From the NCBI GenBank assembly GCA_036417435.1, contig CM070903.1, forward strand, positions 83,507,501 through 83,571,500: a DNA stretch of 64,000 bases, read 5' to 3'. This document shows positions 12,264-23,753 of the stretch, in pieces; position 1 is the first letter of the stretch; each line of letters opens with the position of its first letter. The position numbers were made by a program, and so were the translations under genes. Source of the stretch: Inia geoffrensis (taxonomy: Eukaryota; Chordata; Mammalia; Artiodactyla; Iniidae). The notes beneath the pieces were generated by a model. That model made no database searches. It worked only from the letters and a program-made list of their open reading frames with translations, and had not been told where the DNA came from.

Positions 12264-14130
12264 GCAGAATTTGAGCTGCAGGTTAAAAACAAGGCATCAT
12301 GAGGGGAGTGAAGGAAGGACATACCAGATTATGGAAAGGAGAGGAGGAGTAAATATATGGACATGGGATTCATTACGTTCAGGAAAATGAGAAATTTCCT
12401 TTAGTTAAGGAAAGGAAGAGAAGATAAGGATGAAATGTGGGCTGGTGATGCATCAACAGCCTAGATGGTCACTCTAAACTTATTCAGATTTAACTTTGTT
12501 AGCAACAGGGAGCAACTGAAGTTTTCTCAGCACTAGAAGAGGTGGAGGAGGATGGACTGGAGCCCCAGGAGACAGAGACAGTGAGGTCAGTGAAGAGACT
12601 CGTGGAAGTAGAGGTGTGCACTGATTGGGAAATGACAACACTATTGAAGCAAATGGGAAGTACAGAGCAGGAGATGGTTTTGGCACTGTTGAAGAAAGCT
12701 CCTCAGAGCCAAAAGCAAAACGCAGGGAATTAGATAATCCTTCCAAAGATTGCAAAGAAATTTCTATTTAATTTCATTTTCTCTTACACATTGCTGTGAA
12801 GTTGCTGGAGACAGATATGAATTGCCCCATTTAGTACCATAAAAAGGTAGCCTTAACTGACTCGGCCAATAAATGAAAAAGTTAAGTGATGTAACCATGT
12901 AGAGTGGGGTCTCTTTAAGAAAATGCTGTGTTTGGAATAGTATCTACCGTTAACAGATGTTTCACTACAAACCAGCAGGCTAAAACTTATTCACGTTGTA
13001 ACAGAATCACAACTAGAATGCCCCTAGGATATGTGTAGAAAACAGCAAAAACACAAAAGTCCCAAGGCAGTGACCTGTCAGACAGAACAGATTGTACTAA
13101 GTAACCGCCCACACTTCATCTTCTCCTCCTTTGCTTCTGCTTTAACCAAAGAAGATTTCTCACTGTTTGCTGAACATACTCAATCCCATGTTCTGATACT
13201 ACATGAAAGGAGTGTGAGCTTTCAGGGCTGATGCCGTAACTGCTTTGGGACAGTGGTCCAGACAGAAAGCTGTACTCTGGGTAACAGTATATCAGCCACT
13301 CAAGAACTTCACATACATTAAAGCAGCTCAAGCTGCAAAGCTCTGCTATTTGGATTCTATGACCTTTACGAATAGGTGATATTTCAACAGAGTGCAATTA
13401 AGAATGGCCTACTGAGTTGTCTGAATGCCAAATAGGCTGTTAGTTGCTCTGTCATGCATGCTGAAGAGAAAAAAGATCTCTACCATATATTGTAGGGAAG
13501 CCGAAAAGCTTCATCAGGAAATACTGTTGGAGGGGAAAAGCCCATTTGTAAATTGCTCAATACTCTAAACTGCAGTAGGATCCAAAATTCCAAGGAGATG
13601 GTAGACATGATGGCATTACTTGCTTTGGTAAGGGAATCCACTTCCGTATTGTGAGGGGACAAGGGTAGAATAAAGAACTACCCACTGGATCTGATGTGGT
13701 CTCACATACATATATGATCTCATATGATTAGACTCTACTCAGTGGAAACAATCCTGTCAACTGTTCATGAAGTGGTGTGAACAGAAGCAGAAAAATCACA
13801 TCCATTAACCCTCAATTGTCAAGGTATGCTGACTAATAAATAATGTGACCTAGGTCTCTCATGATGAGCTGTAGGGCTCTATCCCAGGCTTTGTTCTATA
13901 CAAATATTTTATCCATGACTTGGATAAGGATTAAAATGCATGGTATGAAAATCCATGACCCCCAAAGGTTATAAACTGAAACAATATAAGAAGAGTCCTG
14001 CACTGGCTCTAGAAACTAATTTATTTACATAGGGTGGGATCAGTAGCATGTGTGAACAGAATTAGGAGTTTGCTATCAAACATGTTCATTGAGTCAACCA
14101 TGCAAAATGGCTGCTAAAAAACAAGGTGCT
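12264..14130. other. Intronic sequence, nothing recognised
   Basis: 1.87 kb with only short frames and no repeat I can name. No splice-bounded coding stretch seen. Confidence 0.45.
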
Positions 14131-14600
14131 TCTGGTGTGATTTACAGAAACAGAACCTAGAGTAATGAAAAGGCTGCATATTGTCCAACTACATGACGTT
14201 CTGGAAAAGGAAAAACCATGCAGACAGAGAAAAAAAAAAGGCAGTTGCCAGAAGTTTGCAGGGAGGGAGGGAAGGATGACTAGGTGAAGCATGGGATATT
14301 TAGGGCAGTGAAACTATACTGTATGATACAGTAATGGTTGACACATTTCATTATACATTTGTCAGCACCCACAGAACATACAATACAGAGTGAACTACAG
14401 TGTAAACTACAGACTTTAGTTAATAATAATTTTCAATGGTGACTCATCAATTGTTAATACACGTACCACAGAAATGCAAGATGTTAATAACAGGGGAAAT
14501 TGGGGTGGGGGATATATGGGAACTGTGTACTTTCTGTTCAATATTTCTGTTAACCTAAAACTGCTCTAAAAAATAAAGTGTATTAGTTTAAAAAAATCAT
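14131..14600 (+). mobile_element. Old L1 (L1M-type) 3' UTR
   Basis: The 3' UTR pattern gggcagtgaaactatactgt, gactttagttaataataat, gaaatgcaagatgttaata, cctaaaactgctctaaaaaa and then AATAAAGT is that of mammal-wide older L1 elements. The 5' border is uncertain. Confidence 0.75.
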
Positions 14601-14868
14601 TAAAGCAATCAAATGCTACATTGGAAAATATTCACTTAACGCAAAAGAAATGGGTGAGGAGTGGACCTCCACATTGGGTAAGAATTCTGCGACCCCTTGA
14701 AATCCTCAGCTAGTCTCACTGTGGAGGTCAGAAGATATGCATAATTATCATTGAGAAGGATGAGTACCACAAACAAATGGTCACCACTGTCCTTCTTAGT
14801 AACCGTTTCCTGCTGACATTCTTTCTACCTGAGAAGTAACAGGCAGACTTTGGAAAAATCTCAGGTCA

Positions 14869-14916
14869 CTATATATAGTATCATGTCATCAGCAAATGAC
14901 ATGATACTATATATAG
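14869..14916. repeat. Perfect 21-bp inverted repeat (hairpin)
   Basis: Arms 14869-14889 (ctatatatagtatcatgtca then t) and 14896-14916 are exact reverse complements with a 6-base loop CAGCAA. The right arm belongs to the L1 ORF2 reverse-transcriptase region (ATGACATGATACTATATATA); the left arm is an inverted copy of it placed at the L1 edge. Confidence 0.95.
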
Positions 14917-15067
14917 GAAACCCTAAAGACTCCACACAAAAACTACTAGAACTTATACATGAATCCAACAACGTAGAAGGATACAAGATTAACATGCAGA
15001 AATCAGTGGCGTTTCTTTACACTAAAAATGAAATAGCAAAAAGGGAATGTAAAAAAACACTGCCTTT
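14896..15067 (+). mobile_element. L1 ORF2 fragment after the hairpin
   Basis: Encodes the stretch right after the reverse-transcriptase active site: Ala-Asn-Asp-Met-Ile-Leu-Tyr, then [20 protein letters not shown] and [10 protein letters not shown]. It has Asn in place of the first Asp of the usual FADD box. It is cut at 15067 by the opposite-strand L1. Confidence 0.85.
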
Positions 15068-16560
15068 TAATTATTTTTCGAATTTATTTTTTTATACAGC
15101 AGGTTCTTATTAGTTATCCATTTTATACATATTAGTGTATACATGCCAATCCCAATCTCCCAATTCATCACACCACCACCACCACCAACCCCCAGCCACT
15201 TTTCCCGCCTGGTGTCCATACGTTTGTTCTCTACATCTGTGTCTCTGTTTCTGCCCTGCAAACTGGTTCATCTGTACCATTTTTCTAGGTCCCACATACA
15301 TGCGTTAATATACGATGCTTGTCTTTCTCTTTCTGACATACTTCACTCTGTATGACAGTCTCTATATCCATCCACGTCTCTGCAAATGACCCAATTTCGT
15401 TCCTTTTTATGGCTGAGTAATATTCCATTGTATATAGGTACCACAACTTCTTTATCCATTTGTCTATCGATGGGCATTTAGGTTGCTTCCATGTCCTGGC
15501 TATTGTAAATAGTGCTGCAATGAACATTGGGGTGCATGTGTCCTTTTGAATTATGGTTTTCTCTGGGTATAGGCACAGTAGTGGAATTGCGGGGTCATAT
15601 GGTAATTCTACTTTTACTTTTTTAAGGAACCTCCATACTATTCTCCATAGTGGTTTTATCAATTTGCATTCCCACCAACAGTGCAAGAGGGTTCCCTTTT
15701 CTCCACACCCTCTCCAGCATTTGTTGTTTGTACATTTTCTGATGATGCCCATTCTAACTGGTGTAAGGTGATAGCTCATTGTAGTTTTGATTTACATTTC
15801 TCTAATAATTAGTGATGTTGAGCAGCTTTTCATGTGCTTCTCAGCTATCTGTATGTCTTCTTTGGAGAAATGTCTATTTAGGTCTTCTTCCCATTTTTGG
15901 ATTGGGTTGTTTGTTTTTTTCATATTGAGCTGCATGAGCTGTTTATATATTTTAGAGGTTAATCCTTTGTCGCTTTTGGATGGAATGTCCTATAAATATG
16001 AATTAAGTCCATATTGTTTAATGTATCATTTAAAGCTTGTGTTTCCTTATTTATTTTCATTTTGGATGATCTGTCCATTGGTGAAAGTCGGGTGTTAAAT
16101 TCCCCTACTATGAATGTGTTACTGTCGATTTCCCCTTTTATGGCTGTTAGTATTTGCCTTATGTATTGAGGTGCTCCTATGTTGTGTGCATATATATTTA
16201 TAATTGTTATATCTTCTTCTTGGATTGATCCCTTGATCATTATGTAGCTTCCTTCCTTGTCTCTTGTAACACTCTTTATTTTAAGGTCTATTTTGTCTGA
16301 TATGAGAATTGCTACTCCAGGTTTCTTTTGATTTCCATTTGCATGGAATATCTTTTTCTATCCCCTCACTTTCAGTCTGTATGTGTCCCTAGGTCTGAAG
16401 TGAGTCTCTTGTAGACAGCATATATATGGGTCTTGTTTTTGTATCCATTCAGCCAGTCTATGTCTTTTGGTTGGAGCATTTAATCCATTTACATTTAAGA
16501 TAATTATCGATATTTATGTTCCTATTACCATTTTCTTCATTGTTTTGGGTTTGTTTTTGT
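15068..16560 (-). mobile_element. L1 on minus strand with internal ORF2 deletion
   Basis: From the right it reads the ORF2 endonuclease region (IIDIY-like IINIYAHNIGAPQY, then [15 protein letters not shown] and [20 protein letters not shown]). At about 15965 it jumps to late ORF2 (SKIYKQ, then a 164-codon open C-terminal part with [19 protein letters not shown]). It ends in the 3' UTR near 15075. At least 1.7 kb of ORF2, including the reverse transcriptase, is missing. It is sense to VPS8. Confidence 0.9.
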
Positions 16561-18289
16561 AGGTCTTTTCCTTCTGCAAGAACTATTTTTCACTGACCTT
16601 TGTTCCTCCAAGTCCTGGCACCTTAGAGCCTTGTTGAATATTTACTGAATTACCCAGAACTATTAGAAAGGCTTCCCAGTATGCCACTCCCAGTACCTTC
16701 TCCTTAACTGGAAGAAATCATTCTGAGAAGAACATTAACTGTACCCCTTATAGTGGATTCTACCAGCCAGAACACCCAGCCCCTCAGGCTTCCACAAACA
16801 CAACAGCAGAGAAGGTTCATCTAAAACAGGGGATGGCTCAGAGAGTGTAACCATGCTTTTGTGATCAAGAATAAGACAAAACTGTTTTCTCTGATTATTA
16901 TGCATGTAACAATGCCAACTTTGCCACACAAGTTCCTTGTTGGTGTTTCTACAGTAGTCAAGTGCTGCATCACAGCTGAGACCTTTTTGATGCTGCCTTC
17001 AACTAACCCTCTAAACTCCTTTAATCCACCTCAAACACTTCAGCACCTCCTATTTGGATCTATGCTAGGGAGTTTAGTGCAATGGACTTTAGTGCAATTT
17101 CTATCTAAGGAAAATGCTTCTAATTTCTAGTTATCTATGACCAAACACTGAAGAAGTCCTAGGGAAGCATATGTGTCTTCCTACTTTTTTATTGAAGTTA
17201 TCAGTTAGAGCCCATTAAGAAGAAATTTTATATACAAAAGACAAATATGATATACAAGTTTTAAATGCTATAGATATATTATTATGTATGATAAGTATTT
17301 ATAATCCAGAGCTTTCTGAAAGAATATCACAAATACAAAATGCTCATGGAGTCTGCCAGGCCCTGACATGACAGCAGAATAGGAGAGTGACTTCTACATG
17401 AGCCACGTATCCCGAGCTAGCAGGACCTATAGAACATGGCTCCTGACTCCTCAGCACTTGAGCAGAGCTCTTTGCAGGGCCAATATGCAGTAGAGTCACT
17501 GAACACTCTCTTCACTTATTGGTCAACAGAGAATCTTTGGCTTAAATCAAGAACACTGCTGCTCTTTTGTGTTTCTTACACATGTCACTTTGGCAGTCAC
17601 ACTGTTCAACAGACACTCTTGGTGCTCCCATCTGTCAGTGCAACTTTGGGAAGAGGGACTGTAGCTCCAGGATGACAACCAGAACATATATGTAGATGCA
17701 TGTATATATGCACACACAAACACATACACACAAATATGCATATCCAACTAGGGAAGTAACAATGAGGTGCTGAGCTTCACACTGGTCTCACTTGGAGTAT
17801 TGCTGATAGAGCTTCAACAGTAAGGAACTGACCATGCTGAGAATACAAGCCCAGAACAGCAATGATGCTTCATTTGTTCTTTCTCCAGTTATTCAGCAGA
17901 AACTTCTTTTTTCTCCTCACTTCCCATAAACAACTACAAAGTCCTATGGAATCTCTTCCATGCCTCTCTCATTCACGCAACAACTACTGAGTGACTGCAT
18001 ACTTTGTTCTACACTTAGATAGACAACAGGAAACAGAACTGCTACGGACCCTGCCCTTATGAGGCAGAGAGTCTAATGGGGGACACATATAAGCAAAGAG
18101 GCAATTTCAACACAGCCAGATAAGTATGTTTGTAAGGACTAGTTCAGGGTACTCTGAGAGCTCAAAAAACGAAGGACACCTAACTCACGGTGTCAAAAAG
18201 GTTTGTGGGGAGAATAAAAAGGCTAAGAATCTACCTCACCTCCTCATTCTATTAACATAGCATAGGCTTAGGACCTTTTTTCTTCTAAT
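16561..18289. other. Intronic sequence; one unassigned old repeat
   Basis: An alternating TATATG/CACACA microsatellite at 17690-17745. 17985-18190 (actgagtgactgcatacttt, ggaccctgcccttatgaggc) resembles the unassigned repeat also at 2300, 55270 and 62761. Nothing else recognised. Confidence 0.4.
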
Positions 18290-18620
18290 TGGTCTTTCTG
18301 CCTCATGTTTGATGGAAACACTTATCCTTGAGATAAAAAGCAAACTTCACAGACTGGGGCTCTGTGATCTGGACTCCCGTTTACTTCACCAGGCTTCTGC
18401 AAGATCCCATACTTAAGACAAACAGAACTGCTTCCATTTCCTAGCTCACCCATGTCTGCCTGGAATGCCTTTTGCCTTGTGCTTCCAGGCTAGATCAAGC
18501 TTTACCTCTACTGGGAAGCCTTCCTTGACCTCTTAGTTTGGGAGAGGCACCTGTTATGATATATATTTTAAAGTTATTCTACACACCATAAACAGTGCAA
18601 TATTATGTATGTGCTATTAA
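18290..18620 (+). mobile_element. L2 LINE fragment
   Basis: L2 pattern: ggctctgtgatctggactcc, tagctcacccatgtctgcct, ggaatgccttttgccttgtg, gggaagccttccttgacctc. Confidence 0.7.
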
Positions 18621-19139
18621 GTTTAGGCTTCAAGTCAGGGGTGGTCAGTGGCTCTAAACAAGAATCCACATTTCAGAAACTGCAGCTCACATGAACTTCC
18701 AAAGGCAGCTCCTAAAAGCTGTTCATATATTGACCAACACCTAAGATTTTGCTCATTAGCTCAAAAGACAGCAGAAAAATTTTCCATTGGTGAAATCAAT
18801 GTCTTATTAATCAGAATGGTAAATATTAGAAATGGACCCTCATTGCTAAAATAAAAGGTATTCATGATATGTCGACTGGATAAAATGTTTTCGTGATCTT
18901 AATTTAATAAATGTCTTTAAGTATGGTAGGATTTGCTTTCATTACAATCTAGTAACAAAGTTGTAGGGGAGCAGGTAACCATTTCTCAAGTTTCTTCACT
19001 GGACTCTTTACCATAAAGAATGTAAGAGTTGCACGAAAGGAACTTAGTCATTTCAAAACCGGGCCTCTCCCGCACACTCTTGCAGCACCCTGTGCACCCT
19101 GCATGGCATGTGTCAAGTAGTCTGGTAACTGTCAATGCA
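18621..19139. other. Intronic sequence, nothing recognised
   Basis: A 68-codon plus frame (18648-18854) has no similarity I know. Confidence 0.4.
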
Positions 19140-19262
19140 ACCTGTCTACCTTTCCAATTAAATGCTGAGGTCCTTGAGAACAGGGATTGTATTTTTAATC
19201 TCTGTAGTCTGCTTCTTAGCTCACAATCTAGTATAAAGAAATACTTGCTGAACGGACAATAG
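19140..19262 (+). mobile_element. L2 LINE 3' tip
   Basis: Pattern aaatgctgaggtccttgaga, acagggattgtatttttaat, agaaatacttgctgaacgga fits a diverged L2 end. Confidence 0.6.
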
Positions 19263-19364
19263 TATACAAGTAGCATAATAAAGGACAGATGAAAGGACAT
19301 CTGACTAGGAGTTGGGAGACTTGTGTTTTAATACTAGTTTCAGTAACAGCTGAGTACTTGTGTT

Positions 19365-19560
19365 ATAATTTACTGAGTACTTAATATGTGTCAAACACAG
19401 AGTCAGGCACTTAAATTGTTTCTCATTTAATCTTTAGGGCAATTCTGAGAAGAGCATCATCACTTTACAGAGGAGGAAGCAGAGAGGCTGACTTACTCAA
19501 GGTTATTCAGATAAAGTTGATGAGTCAATCACTGAATCCAAAGCATGTGTTTTTAGCCTC
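19365..19560 (-). mobile_element. MIR SINE
   Basis: Reverse MIR: ttactgagtacttaatatgt, ttctcatttaatctttaggg, cactttacagaggaggaagc, ttactcaaggttattcagat. Confidence 0.75.
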
Positions 19561-20661
19561 CATGGTAGAAGTGTGTCCCATGGAACATTTGAGAGGGGTA
19601 AAAAATTTCCCTCTGGATTCCAGTTTCCTCCTTTGTTTACTGAGTGCGACTAAGTGGCTAACACCCTTTCCAGCTCCTCATGTTACGGTGTGATGGTTCT
19701 GAGCGGCAACAATCACCACTGCGGTCTTGCCTGCCCTTGCTGTCTTGACAAGAGTGAAAGAGGTTTTCACGTGCAGCACGATATGAGGCTTTTCAGACAA
19801 CGTATTTCGTTTCTATTCTTATTTTCCTTTGAAAAGGGGATTCTGAAGGCAGAGAAAAGGCACCCACTTTTGGCACACTGCTTTGAAGCTAGAACCTGCT
19901 GTTAGTCAACAGAGCCAGCAAGGTGTTATTTTTGTTCTACAATCCTTTCCCGACACACATGCTGGCTGAAATCATAAAAAAGAGCAAGGAAAGCACACCT
20001 ACAACCAGGGACAAGTCAACTATCAGAGAAATAAAAATGGTAAAAGAAAACATAGCAAAAATGTCAATCTGTTTGCTCTATTTCAACTGCACTGTTGCAG
20101 TTGGATAAAGAAAAGGATTTTAGTGGTTCTTTTGACATCATCTGAGAATTACCTGAAAGACAAACAACCTATCTGTGCCACAGAGTTTACATTCAAGGGT
20201 TGAAATGGCCTAGATAAGAGTTCTATCACACAAGTATTTATTGAGGTCTTACTTAGCTGGTATGTGCTGAAATGTTAATACCTCAGACCAGTTTTCTTTA
20301 GGAACAGCTAACTGGAGGGAAAGTACATTGTTAAGAAAAACTATGCACCTTTCATCCTTAAAATATCTTTCATCTGCTACCACTCACTGATACCAGGATG
20401 CCCATCTAGTACAGAGGATGGGAATTCTAGAACAATGAAAGTTCCTAGTTGTCAAGAGACTGATGCTAGACCCAAACCCCCATTTGGCTTCTCTGGAAGA
20501 GCCAACAAGTCCTGGTGACACCTCTTTAAGGCATCCAATCAGAAAGAAACTTTGACGCATTAAAATGATTTAAAATCACTCATTTTGAGAACATGGTTCA
20601 ACAGAGGAGAATAAATACACAGAAGGAGGAAGTCAGCTTTTTGCCGTTAAAACTCACTCAC
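19561..20661. other. VPS8 intron next to the small exon, nothing recognised
   Basis: No transposon that I can name. The frame at 19654-19905 has no known similarity. Confidence 0.45.
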
Positions 20662-20715
20662 CTTCTTAACAGCAGGATCCCCTTTGGATGGATGACAGGA
20701 TGGGGACATTTTTAC
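20662..20715 (-). CDS. VPS8: VPS8 small coding exon (18 codons) after the RING finger
   Basis: A 54-bp minus-strand micro-exon too short for an ORF scan. It reads VKMSPSCHPSKGDPAVKK. This continues directly from the SQ that ends the RING exon, in phase 0, and matches the post-RING linker of VPS8 as I remember it. The acceptor is very strong (T-rich tract with TTTTTTTTAG) and the donor is AAG|GTGAGT. It is likely a disordered linker toward the C-terminal tail. The tail itself, which should continue with a Gly-Thr-Ser-Glu-type start, was looked for on the minus strand between 1 and 20661 and not found, so the last exon(s) should be left of the window. Confidence is a little lower than for the RING exons because the exon is short. 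Confidence 0.85.
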
Positions 20716-21224
20716 CTAAAAAAAGAAAAAAAAAGCAAACCTTTTGATATCTTAGTTATAGTCTAGCTTTATTTGACCCATACTTAAAATAATTCAACTA
20801 GAACTCATGTAACTGAGATAAAACAGACATTTTCAGGGGAACAATGAATAGATTTTTTTGTTAAGTCCCTTTGAAGTTTCTCTGGAGATCAAAAAGTCAG
20901 TAGTTAGCCAAGATAAAAATGTGATTAGGGTAAGAAAAGTAGAAAAGATGGTCCAAATTGGTTTTAGCCAAATGGTGAGGAACCTAATAGACACAGATCT
21001 CTGTGGACAATGGAAATCAACTGACGCTATATGTAGTAGCACGTCTTGCAGAGACCAACTCAGAGTATCCCTTCTGATCTAATGTCCCTTTTAAGCAAAA
21101 CATGCACAAGTGTTTGATAATAATAGAAGGATTTAGAAAAAGTATCAGCCAAGCCATAATAAAAGGATGTTTAGCCCTAAGGAGAGAAGACTGATGATAT
21201 AGTAAGATCTTCAAATATAGGAAA
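20716..21224. other. VPS8 intron, nothing recognised
   Basis: It begins (on the minus strand it ends) with the long pyrimidine tract of the exon acceptor. No repeat named. Confidence 0.5.
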
Positions 21225-21465
21225 GGTTGAAAGAGACTGTCAGATAAAAGAGCAAGACCCAACTACATGCTGCCTGCAGGAAACATACTTTAAATATAAA
21301 GGCACAAATAGATTAAAAGCAAAAAGATTGGAAAAATATACCATGATAGTACTAGATTTCAGAGCAAAGACTATTGCCAGGGATATATTATTGCATAACA
21401 ATAAAGGAATCAATTCATCAGGAGGACATAACAATCCTAAACGTCTACACTTCTAATAGCTTAAA
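21225..21465 (+). mobile_element. Old L1, left half, split by a younger L1
   Basis: Old L1 text: gactgtcagataaaagagca, agacccaactacatgctgcc, atttcagagcaaagactatt, ggaggacataacaatcctaa. It stops at 21465 and resumes at 21894. Confidence 0.75.
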
Positions 21466-21893
21466 CCTAAGTGTCCATCAACAGAGGAATGGATAAACAA
21501 GATGTGATACATATATTACTCAGCCATAAAAAGGAACGAAATTGTGCCATTTGCAGAGACGTGGATGGACCTAGAGACTGTCATACAGAGTGAAGTAAGT
21601 CAGAAAGAGAAAGAACAAACTTACGGATACCAAGGGGGGAAGGAGGGAGTGGGATGAATTGGGAGATTGGGATTGACATATATACACTACTATGTATAAA
21701 ACAGATAACGAATGAGAACCTACTGTATAGTACAGGGAACTCTACTCAATTATCTGTGGTGAACTAAATGGGAAGGAAATCCAAAAAGGAGGGGATATAT
21801 GTATACATATAACCGATTCACTTTGATGTACAGAAGAAACTAACACAACACTGTAAAGCAACTCTACTCCAATAAATAGTAATTTTAAAAAAG
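21466..21893 (+). mobile_element. Young 5'-truncated L1 3' end nested in old L1
   Basis: It starts in the last ORF2 codons (aagtgtccatcaacagagga) and runs through the young 3' UTR (tactgtatagtacagggaac) to ctctactccaataaatagt and an A-rich tail. Flanking old L1 text is collinear on both sides. Confidence 0.9.
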
Positions 21894-21965
21894 TACATAA
21901 AATAAAAACTGATAGAAATGCAAGGAGAAATAGATTTTACAGTCAGAGATTTCCATCTCTCAATA
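21894..21965 (+). mobile_element. Old L1, right half
   Basis: aaaactgatagaaatgcaag then gagaaatagattttacagt continues the old L1 interrupted at 21465. Confidence 0.65.
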
Positions 21966-23010
21966 AATGAGAGAATATGAAGATGAGGAAGGATATACTC
22001 AATTTAAAAAATGGGCAAAGGATCTGAACAGACATTTTTCCAAAGAAGATATACAAAAGAATAACAGGTACATGAAAAGATGCTCAACATCACTTATCAG
22101 GGAAAGGCAAATCACAACTACAATGATGTATCACCTCACACCAGTTAGGATGGCTTTTATTAAAAAAAAGACAAGAGATGACAAACGTTGGTGAGGATGT
22201 AGAGAAAGGGAAACCTTACACATTGTTGGTGGGGATGTAGATGGGAACAGTATGGCGGTTCCTCAAAAAATTTTAAAAACTTAACTACCATATCATCCAG
22301 CAATCCTACAGCTGGGTATATACCAGAAGGAATTGAAATCAGTATCTTGAGGAGATATCTGCCCACCAGTGTTCAGAGCAGCATTATTTACAATAGCCAA
22401 GATATGGAAACAACCTAGGCATCCATCAGAAGATGAACAGATAAAGAAGATGTGATAATATATATACAGACACACACACACACAGAGAAATATTATTCAG
22501 CCATAAAAGAAGGAAATCTTGCCATATGCAACAACACGGATGGACCTTGAGGGCATCCTCAACGATGCTAAGTGAGAGAAATCAGACAGAGAAGGACAAA
22601 TGCTGTATGACAGCACTCATATGTGGAATTTAGAAAAACTGAACTCATAAAAACAGAGTAGAATGGTGGTTACCAGGGGATGCAAGGTGGGGGTAGTTGG
22701 GGGGATGCTGTTTAAGGGTATAACCTTTCAACTAGTAGAGAAATAAGTTCTGAAGATGTAAGGCACAAGATAGTGATCATAGTTAACAATATTGTATCAT
22801 AAACTTCAAAGTTGCTAAGAGACTAGATGTTCACTGTTCTCTACCCAAAAAAGGAAATGATAATTATTGACATGATAAAGGTGTTAGCTAAGGCTATCGT
22901 GGTAATCATACTGCAATACATAAATGTATCAAACCAACACATGGAACACCTCAAAGTACACAATATCATATATCAATTACATCTCAATTTAAAAACTAAA
23001 AAAGGAAGGA
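21966..23010 (+). mobile_element. Older L1, ORF2 C-terminus and 3' UTR
   Basis: Encodes [22 protein letters not shown] text at about 21999, then a decayed C-terminal part. The old 3' UTR follows (tggtggttaccaggggatgc, gataaaggtgttagctaagg, catctcaatttaaaaact). It contains a CA microsatellite at 22469-22484. Confidence 0.85.
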
Positions 23011-23080
23011 TATAGAATAGGGACATTGACAGAACCCTCCACCCAACAAGGGCAGAATACATACATATTCTTTTCAAGTA
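23011..23080. other. Short spacer before Tigger1
   Basis: L1-like AT-rich text ending in TA, the target dinucleotide of Tigger elements. Confidence 0.4.
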
Positions 23081-23187
23081 CAGGTATACCTCAGAGATAT
23101 TACGAATTCAATTCTAGACCACTGCATTAAAGTGAATACTGCAATAAAGCAAGTCACACAAACTTTCTGGTTTCCCGATGTATATAA

Positions 23188-23416
23188 AAGTTGTTGACAG
23201 GGCTTCCCTGGTGGTGCAGTGGTTGAGAGTCCACCTACCAATGCAGGGGACGCGGGTTCATGCCCCGGTCCAGGAGGGATCCCACATGCCGCGGAGAGGC
23301 TGGGCCCGTGGGCCGTGGCCACTGGGCCTGCGCGTTTGGAACCTGTGCTCTGCGGCAGGAGAGGCCACAGCGGTGAGAGGCCCGCATACCACAAAAAAAA
23401 AAAGAAGTTGTTTACA
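23188..23416 (+). mobile_element. CHR SINE inside Tigger1, with target-site duplication
   Basis: Starts GGGCTTCCCTGGTGGTGCAG at 23200 and ends in an A-run at 23404. Flanks AAGTTGTTGACA (23188-23199) and AAGTTGTTTACA (23405-23416) are a 12-bp target-site duplication with one change. The tRNA-like head contains a B-box-like GGTTCATGCCC. Confidence 0.95.
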
Positions 23417-23522
23417 CTGTACTGTAGTCTATTAAGGAGCACCGTGTCTAAAGAAACAATGTACATACCTTAATTAAAAAATACATTATTGCTATAAAGT
23501 ACTATCATGTAAGCCTTCAGCA

Positions 23523-23753
23523 AGTCATAATTTTTTTTTTTTTTTGCGGTACACGGGCCTCTCACCATTGTGGCCTCTCCTGTTGCGGAGCACAGGCTCC
23601 AGACGCGCAGGCTCAGCGGCCATGGCTCACGGGCCTAGCCGCTCCGTGGCACGTGGGGTCTTCCAGGACCGGGGCACGAACCCGTGTACCCTGCATCGGC
23701 AGGCGGACTCTCAACCACTGTGCCACCAGGAAAGCCCCTAGTCATAATTTTTT
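23523..23753 (-). mobile_element. CHR SINE inside Tigger1, opposite orientation
   Basis: The poly(T) (A-tail) starts near 23531, and CCACCAGGAAAGCCCC marks the head at about 23739. The flanks share AGTCATAATTTTT (23523 and 23740), the target-site duplication. Confidence 0.93.

Noticed and set aside
1..20661. Last VPS8 exon(s) with the C-terminal tail
   Set aside because: Looked for on the minus strand and not seen; probably left of the window, though a short exon could have been missed.
23200..23404. A tRNA gene from the tRNA-like SINE head (B-box-like GGTTC)
   Set aside because: The head is a diverged SINE promoter without a full cloverleaf; no stand-alone tRNA.
23199..23473. Overlapping frames of 84-130 codons rich in Arg, Ala and Pro in SINEs (also at 26133, 45207, 51958, 62078, 62358)
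   Set aside because: All lie within GC-rich CHR SINE bodies read in different frames; the same peptides recur at every SINE.
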